Assembly (NCBI GenBank): GCA_937874755.1
Contig: CALNBC010000243.1
Coordinates: 1 to 20,120, forward strand
Length of the DNA stretch: 20,120 nucleotides
From: an uncultured Clostridia bacterium
GTDB lineage: Bacteria; Bacillota; Clostridia; Christensenellales; CALWSW01
Direction of reading: 5' to 3'
Made by a program: the position numbers and the translations under genes. Each line of letters starts with the position of its first letter. Within the stretch, counting starts at the first letter, position 1. Below the pieces are notes generated by a model. It saw only the letters and a program-made list of their open reading frames with translations. It searched no databases and was not told the origin of the DNA. Shown in pieces: positions 15,874 to 20,120 of this stretch.

Positions 15874-16509
15874 ATGGGCGAGAATAACAAAAGAAGCCAC
15901 CTTTGGAGTATAATAATAATCGGTCTGGTTGTGGCGGTTTACGCTTTTGCGGTGGCAATAAGTTCGATGAACGCTCGGGAAGCAGGCGTGGTCTATAAGC
16001 GGGACGACGGCGTGACTCTGTTGTGCGTCGTGACTTGGGATGCGAGCGGTCTTGACAAACTCATGGACCTCGCGTCCGAAATGGAAGTGCCGCTCACCTT
16101 CTTTATTCCCGCAGACTTTGCCGCCGAGCATAGCGAGCGAGTTGCGCAAATGCTTGAAAAGGGGTCTGGCATAGGGCTTCTGTGCAACGATGTCGAAAAG
16201 CTAAACGCGGACGCTGCAAAAATAAGTTCCCTTGGAGTTGCGCTGACCCACGTCATGCCTTCGGAAGATGTGGACGCATCAAAATTAGAAAAGGCGGCAT
16301 CCGAGATAGGACTAACGACCGTACTTTGCACCTTCGAACTCAAAAACAACACGACCGATCCGGGAGTGCTTATCAAAAAAGTCGACGATTCTTCCTTCGA
16401 CGGTGCAATAATACGCTTCCAACCTGCTAAAACTACGATAGACGCCTTTTCAGGCATAATAGAGACCCTTCGCCGGATGGGGTTGACTCTCAAAGGGCTG
16501 TCCGGCTAA
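15874..16509 (+). CDS. Membrane-anchored polysaccharide-deacetylase-like protein, catalytic motifs missing
   Basis: A 211-aa protein with one N-terminal membrane segment (about 10-30) and a short NodB-like fold. VTLLCVVTWDASGLDKLMDL (47-66) occupies the place of the first deacetylase strand, and VPLTFFIPADFAAEHSERV is the typical following segment (T-F-F-x-P). The usual metal/catalytic DD pair and the HxxxH motif are not present (TWDAS and GIGLLCND at those places), so it is probably not an active deacetylase. Position between pnp and an M16 peptidase corresponds to YlxY in B. subtilis (pnpA-ylxY-mlpA), but this protein is shorter than YlxY (about 319 aa, from memory). The start has GGAGGTC upstream. 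Role unknown, possibly spore-envelope related as in other pda-like genes. Confidence 0.75.
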   Translation: MGENNKRSHLWSIIIIGLVVAVYAFAVAISSMNAREAGVVYKRDDGVTLLCVVTWDASGLDKLMDLASEMEVPLTFFIPADFAAEHSERVAQMLEKGSGIGLLCNDVEKLNADAAKISSLGVALTHVMPSEDVDASKLEKAASEIGLTTVLCTFELKNNTTDPGVLIKKVDDSSFDGAIIRFQPAKTTIDAFSGIIETLRRMGLTLKGLSG

Positions 16510-16530
16510 AACAGGAGTAATGGAGTAATA

Positions 16531-17793
16531 ATGTACTACGAAAAAACGCTGGAAAACGGAATTCGGATAATAGGGCAGAAGATGCCCCATTTGCACTCGG
16601 TTTCGATGGGAATATGGGCGGGTACAGGCTCCGTCAAGGAGCACGAGGGCGAGGGCGGAATATCCCACTACATAGAGCATATGCTCTTCAAGGGCACAGA
16701 AAAAAGATCTGCCGCGCAGATTGCCGAGGAGATGGACAGCATCGGTGCACAGCTCAACGCTTTTACGTCCAAGGAATGCACCTGCTTTTATGCCAAGACG
16801 CTGGACGAACAGCTAGACCTCGCGGCGGAGATACTCTCCGATATGGTTCTTCATTCGGTGTTCGACCCGGAGGAGATGGAGAAGGAAAAGGGCGTTATTG
16901 TCGAGGAAATCAACATGTCCGAGGACACGCCGGAAGACGTGACGATGGAGCAGCTTGCCGCTACCTATTTCGGGAACGCTCCCCACGGCAAGCCGATTCT
17001 GGGCACGCGGGAAAGCGTCCGCGGGTTCACGCGGGACGAAATAATGTCCTACCTGGACAGGCACTATCGAGAAAACAACCTGCTTATTGCCGTTGCCGGC
17101 AGTTTCGACGAGCATAAGGTCGAGGAACTCGCGATGGAGTACTTCGGCTCTAAGGGCAGCGACCTTCCAATCGAACCCTACCCTGAGGCATCTGCGGTGA
17201 AGGGCGTTCATTTTGCCGCTACCCCGAAGGATATAGAGCAGTGCCACATTGCCCTTGCTTTGCCCGCGTTCGGCCCCAAGCACCCAGACTACTACCCCAT
17301 GATGGTGCTGAACAACGCTTTGGGTGGCAGTATGTCCTCCAGGCTGTTCCAAGTCATAAGAGAGCAGCGCGGCCTCGCCTATTCGGTCTATTCCTTCGGT
17401 TCATCGTACAAGGACTCCGGTTCGCTGGGAATATATGCAGGCACGGGTGCATCCCAGGCAAAGTCGGTGCTTGCGCTTATCATCGAAGAACTATCAAACG
17501 TCAGACATCATGGCATTACCGAAGACGAGTTCACTCGCAGCCGCGGTCAGCTACGCGGAAGCTATATACTCGGCAACGAGAGCGCTGGAGCGCGCATGAA
17601 CGCCATAGGCAAGAACAAGCTGTTTTATGACTCGGTACGCACCGAAGAGGAAGTCATAGCGGACATCGAAGGTGTTACGCTAGAACGGGTAAACGAACTG
17701 GCGAAGCAGCTCCTCGTCACAGACAATATGGCGGTTTCAGCAGTGGGCAAGACCGAAGGTCTGGGCGAAGAAATCGAGCGCCTCACACGATAA
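16531..17793 (+). CDS. M16 family zinc metallopeptidase (MlpA/YmxG-like)
   Basis: A 420-aa peptidase of the pitrilysin/processing-peptidase family, cytosolic, with no signal peptide. The inverted zinc motif HYIEH (His46, Glu49, His50) is intact. The distal zinc ligand is in VIVEEINM (Glu125 or Glu126), at the expected spacing. The second, inactive M16 half carries LNNALGGSMSSRLFQ and REQRGLAYSVYSF, both typical. Length matches the family. ATG 16531 lies 21 nt after the preceding stop with GGAG sites in between, so the two are co-transcribed. The pnp - deacetylase-like - M16 order matches Bacillus, where the peptidase is MlpA. Substrate unknown. Confidence 0.92.
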   Translation: MYYEKTLENGIRIIGQKMPHLHSVSMGIWAGTGSVKEHEGEGGISHYIEHMLFKGTEKRSAAQIAEEMDSIGAQLNAFTSKECTCFYAKTLDEQLDLAAEILSDMVLHSVFDPEEMEKEKGVIVEEINMSEDTPEDVTMEQLAATYFGNAPHGKPILGTRESVRGFTRDEIMSYLDRHYRENNLLIAVAGSFDEHKVEELAMEYFGSKGSDLPIEPYPEASAVKGVHFAATPKDIEQCHIALALPAFGPKHPDYYPMMVLNNALGGSMSSRLFQVIREQRGLAYSVYSFGSSYKDSGSLGIYAGTGASQAKSVLALIIEELSNVRHHGITEDEFTRSRGQLRGSYILGNESAGARMNAIGKNKLFYDSVRTEEEVIADIEGVTLERVNELAKQLLVTDNMAVSAVGKTEGLGEEIERLTR

Positions 17794-17822
17794 GAATAAT
17801 TAGATACGCAATATAAAGCGCA

Positions 17823-17862
17823 TAAAAAGACCCGTCGGCAAGTATAACCGGCGGGTTTTTGC
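17823..17862. terminator. Bidirectional terminator between the M16 peptidase and dacF
   Basis: ACCCGTCGG (17830-17838) pairs with CCGGCGGGT (17848-17856), with one T-G pair and a 9-nt loop. It has an A-run on the left (17824-17828) and a T-run on the right (17856-17860). It sits between two converging genes and can serve both. Confidence 0.9.
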
Positions 17863-17873
17863 TGTGGATACGA

Positions 17874-19277
17874 TTAAATAACATTGTCCTGTTTTCTGCG
17901 GCGGGATGTGGTGTCGTTGTGCCGCCTTTTTCTTCTCCGGCGGTTTTTGATCCGGAATATGACCAGCAGTATCATAAGCACAATTATAACGGCGGCGACA
18001 ATCAGGTATACGCTGGGTCCCTGCCCGCTGATGACCGAAGGCGGACCGCCTATGAGAGAGTTGCCGTCGGGTGAACCTGAAGGGCTCTCGCTCGCCGCTG
18101 CCTCCTGTTTTTCCACTACGGCGCGGGAAGCAAAAACGTCCACAGTGCCTAGGGTGTTTCCATTATAGCTGATTGTTGCCGTTCCCATCTTCTGGTTGCT
18201 CGCTATGGGCGCGGATACGACGCCGTCCAGCTCTATGTCCACCTCGACCCGCGCCGCGCCCGAGGCTATTGCGCCCAGCATATCTTTGGTCAAGGTGACG
18301 GTAGAGGAGCTGTCGCCCAAGGTAAGGGCGAGCATGCCGTTTTCAGCGTCGTCCGATGCGGCGTTGGGAACGCTGATGGTTTGCTCGGGGATGCCCAGCT
18401 CGGAAATCTCTGCGGTGGTAAGCGTCTCAAAGCCGTACTCTAAAAGGGCGCGAGACTCCGACCAGCGACCTTCCTGGCCGTCGGAACGGTCACCCAAAAT
18501 CACGCACAACAAGTTCTTTCCGTTCCGGCTGGCGGTTGTGACCAAGCAACCGCCTGCATTGTTGGTAAAGCCGGTTTTAACGCCCGTTACGGCGCTCCAG
18601 TTATAATCCTTGTTCTTCTCCTTCGGGTTGAGAAAGCGGTTGCTGTTGTAAAGCGTGCGCTCCTCCATCTTGTCGGTGGAAGGGCAGGCGTAAGATGGGG
18701 TGCACACGATGGCCTTGAAGTCGCCGTTTTGCATCGCGTAGCGCACTAAGATAGCCATGTCATACGCGGTCGTGTAATGCTCCTCGTCATGCAGTCCGTG
18801 AGGGTTAACGTAATGGGTATTCTCCATGCCCAGTTCTTTCGCTTTAACGTTCATCATTTCAGCAAAGCCTTCGTAGCCTCCGCCGAAATGCTCTGCGAGC
18901 ACCGCCGCGGCATCATTGCCCGAGGGAAGCATCAAACCGTACAGCAAATCCTTTACGCGAACCTTGTCCCCCGCTGAAAGCCCCATAAGGCTGTTTCCCT
19001 TGCCAAAATCGTTTACTATCTTGCTAATCTCTATTTTGTCGCGCAGATTATCGCAATTTTCCAGCACGACAATACAGGTCATAATCTTAGTCGTACTGGC
19101 GGGGAACGCCATCGAATAGGCGTCCTTTTCGTATATTATCAGACCGGAATCCAAGTCCATCATCAGAACATGGTCAGAATTAACCGTGCCGCCGAATTCG
19201 GCGCTTGCCGTAACCGGTACGATAGAAAACAGAACGGCAGTTACTATTAACAGAATTATAAGTCGACGATTGCGCAC
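17874..19277 (-). CDS. dacF: D-alanyl-D-alanine carboxypeptidase, DacF-like PBP5 family
   Basis: A 467-aa penicillin-binding protein that trims the terminal D-Ala of peptidoglycan stem peptides outside the membrane. The signal peptide ends near ASA (24-26). Active-site motifs are complete: STTK (61-64, nucleophile Ser61), SGN (119-121) and KTG (234-236). The C-terminal PBP5-type beta domain follows (about 290-395). After a Ser/Pro/Gly linker comes a membrane helix (about 425-447) and a strongly basic tail RRRRKRRH, an integral anchor instead of the amphipathic helix usual in PBP5. The start is GTG 19277 with GGAGGC 8 nt upstream. DacF is a forespore sigma-F gene in Bacillus; no clear sigma-F promoter was found here, so the symbol is by homology and the sporulation role inferred. 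Confidence 0.9.
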   Translation of the reverse strand: MRNRRLIILLIVTAVLFSIVPVTASAEFGGTVNSDHVLMMDLDSGLIIYEKDAYSMAFPASTTKIMTCIVVLENCDNLRDKIEISKIVNDFGKGNSLMGLSAGDKVRVKDLLYGLMLPSGNDAAAVLAEHFGGGYEGFAEMMNVKAKELGMENTHYVNPHGLHDEEHYTTAYDMAILVRYAMQNGDFKAIVCTPSYACPSTDKMEERTLYNSNRFLNPKEKNKDYNWSAVTGVKTGFTNNAGGCLVTTASRNGKNLLCVILGDRSDGQEGRWSESRALLEYGFETLTTAEISELGIPEQTISVPNAASDDAENGMLALTLGDSSSTVTLTKDMLGAIASGAARVEVDIELDGVVSAPIASNQKMGTATISYNGNTLGTVDVFASRAVVEKQEAAASESPSGSPDGNSLIGGPPSVISGQGPSVYLIVAAVIIVLMILLVIFRIKNRRRRKRRHNDTTSRRRKQDNVI

Positions 19278-19319
19278 AAGAATGCCTCCAACAGAAAAAT
19301 CAACGAATATATATTACCA

Positions 19320-19397
19320 TCCCAAAGGTTTAAAAGGTAGGGAATGGAGAAATTTGTAGAATTGTTCATTATTTGGTCACAGATGCTTCCTTTGGGA
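19320..19397. repeat. 9-bp inverted repeat in the dacF / recombinase intergenic region
   Basis: TCCCAAAGG (19320-19328) and CCTTTGGGA (19389-19397) are perfect complements separated by 60 nt, between the divergent dacF and the small-protein/recombinase genes. It could be a regulatory or recombination site, or chance. Confidence 0.4.
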
Positions 19398-19452
19398 ATA
19401 CTTGGGGATAATGGCTCAAAGCAAGCCCATTTTTGTTAATGGAGGTGACCTG

Positions 19453-19605
19453 ATGGACAAGAGAGCAGAGGCAAAGCTAAACATCCAGATCGCTCTGAAC
19501 GAGTTGATGTACGAAAAAGGGGAATTGGACTACGAAACGTTCCAACTGGCAAACATTGCATTGTTGGAGCGTTTGACCGCGAACAGGCGGGGCAATAAAA
19601 TGTAA
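19453..19605 (+). CDS. Small SHOCT-like protein preceding the recombinase
   Basis: A 50-residue protein, MDKRAEAKLNIQIALNELMY then EKGELDYETFQLANIALLERLTANRR. The GELxYETFxxAxxxLLERL pattern resembles short SHOCT-type helical modules often seen next to site-specific recombinases in Clostridia. ATG 19453 was chosen over the in-frame upstream start 19402 because a perfect GGAGGTGA (19441-19448) lies just before it. It ends 26 nt before the recombinase start, which has its own AGGAGGTG, so the two form an operon. Function unknown; an accessory or directionality role is a guess. Confidence 0.75.
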   Translation: MDKRAEAKLNIQIALNELMYEKGELDYETFQLANIALLERLTANRRGNKM

Positions 19606-19631
19606 GAGAGCATATACATTAGGAGGTGCGC

Positions 19632-20120
19632 ATGGATATCATAAAGCTGCGCAATGCCCTGAATACCGGGAGCAATATTTTCGAGCTGCCGCTAAAAGTA
19701 GCGTATTACGCCCGCGTTTCCACGGGAAAAGACGAGCAGAAGGGTTCCCTGGGCAATCAGATAGACTATTACGAGCACATGATACGCGAAAACGAAAACT
19801 GGACATTTTCGGGCGGATACGTCGATGAAGGCATCAGCGGAACCGGGGTTCTTACGCGGCGCAGCTTCCTGCGCATGATAGACGACGGCAAGGCTGGGAT
19901 ATTCGATCTCGTCATCACCAAGGAAATAAGCCGTTTTTCAAGAAACACGCTGGATAGCATCCGCTACACTCAGGAACTTCTGCGCTATGGCGTGGGCGTT
20001 TTTTTTCAGTCTGACAATATCAATACGCTCCTGCCCGACTCGGAGCTGAGGCTTACCATCATGTCGGGCATAGCACAGGACGAAGTGCGAAAACTCAGCG
20101 AGCGCGTAGTGTTCGGCATT
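19632..20120 (+). CDS. Large serine recombinase, N-terminal part (cut by window end)
   Basis: An open frame from ATG 19632, after AGGAGGTG (19621-19628), runs without a stop to the window end (163 codons). The resolvase/invertase catalytic domain is clear: VAYYARVSTGKDEQKGSLGN (23-42) with Arg28 and the nucleophile Ser30, then DEGISGTG, the KEISRFSRN motif with its active-site arginines, and IAQDEVRKLSERV, where the long helix begins. The spacing and the GLGNQ/EGISGTG features fit large serine integrases of clostridial phages and integrative elements. It is the likely integrase of a mobile element whose body lies to the right. The C-terminal DNA-binding part is not visible. Confidence 0.9.
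   Translation, partial: MDIIKLRNALNTGSNIFELPLKVAYYARVSTGKDEQKGSLGNQIDYYEHMIRENENWTFSGGYVDEGISGTGVLTRRSFLRMIDDGKAGIFDLVITKEISRFSRNTLDSIRYTQELLRYGVGVFFQSDNINTLLPDSELRLTIMSGIAQDEVRKLSERVVFGI

Noticed and set aside
19402..19452. Upstream in-frame start for the small protein
   Set aside because: The internal start at 19453 has a perfect GGAGGTGA just before it, while the extension shows no ribosome site.

Overview
The window looks like chromosome from an endospore-forming Clostridia-type Firmicute of moderate GC. The evidence is a GerA-type spore germinant-receptor operon, a DacF-like carboxypeptidase, the pnp / deacetylase-like / M16-peptidase order known from Bacillus and Clostridia, strong GGAGG ribosome sites and several GTG/TTG starts. 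No rRNA, tRNA or CRISPR array was seen. Species cannot be named from the sequence.

Left block (1-2903, + strand): the end of an aromatic amino-acid operon. A chorismate mutase-prephenate dehydratase (pheA), a fused shikimate dehydrogenase-shikimate kinase and a type II dehydroquinase (aroQ) are packed with 2-nt spacing or overlap and end at a bidirectional hairpin terminator.

Germination block (2938-7455, - strand): a gerA-gerB-gerC operon plus a fourth, 57-residue two-helix membrane protein starting directly after the gerC stop. That fourth protein resembles the small 'D' proteins reported near germinant-receptor operons. The gerA reading frame is broken near 5968, splitting the conserved membrane domain across two frames, while gerB, gerC and the small gene are intact. 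GerA also carries a long acidic repetitive N-terminal extension and GerC a Gly/Ser-rich insert.

Lipoprotein block (7674-10251, +): a WG-repeat lipoprotein and an orphan PstS-like phosphate-type binding lipoprotein.

Transport/sensor pair (10377-12785, +): a near-consensus sigma-A promoter and a leader of about 115 nt precede a duplicated DUF1538 membrane protein. This is translationally coupled to a protein made of two fused PII-like domains, and a strong terminator ends the unit. It is the most interesting functional unit here: an internally duplicated membrane protein paired with an internally duplicated PII-type sensor.

Housekeeping block (12865-17860, +): a YbaK-family protein, then pnp, a short deacetylase-like membrane-anchored protein lacking the usual catalytic motifs, and an M16 zinc peptidase, with terminators between and after. 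A dacF-like gene converges from the right (17874-19277, -) and shares the bidirectional terminator.

Right edge (19453-20120, +): a 50-residue protein followed by the start of a large serine recombinase cut by the window end. This probably marks the border of an integrated mobile element.
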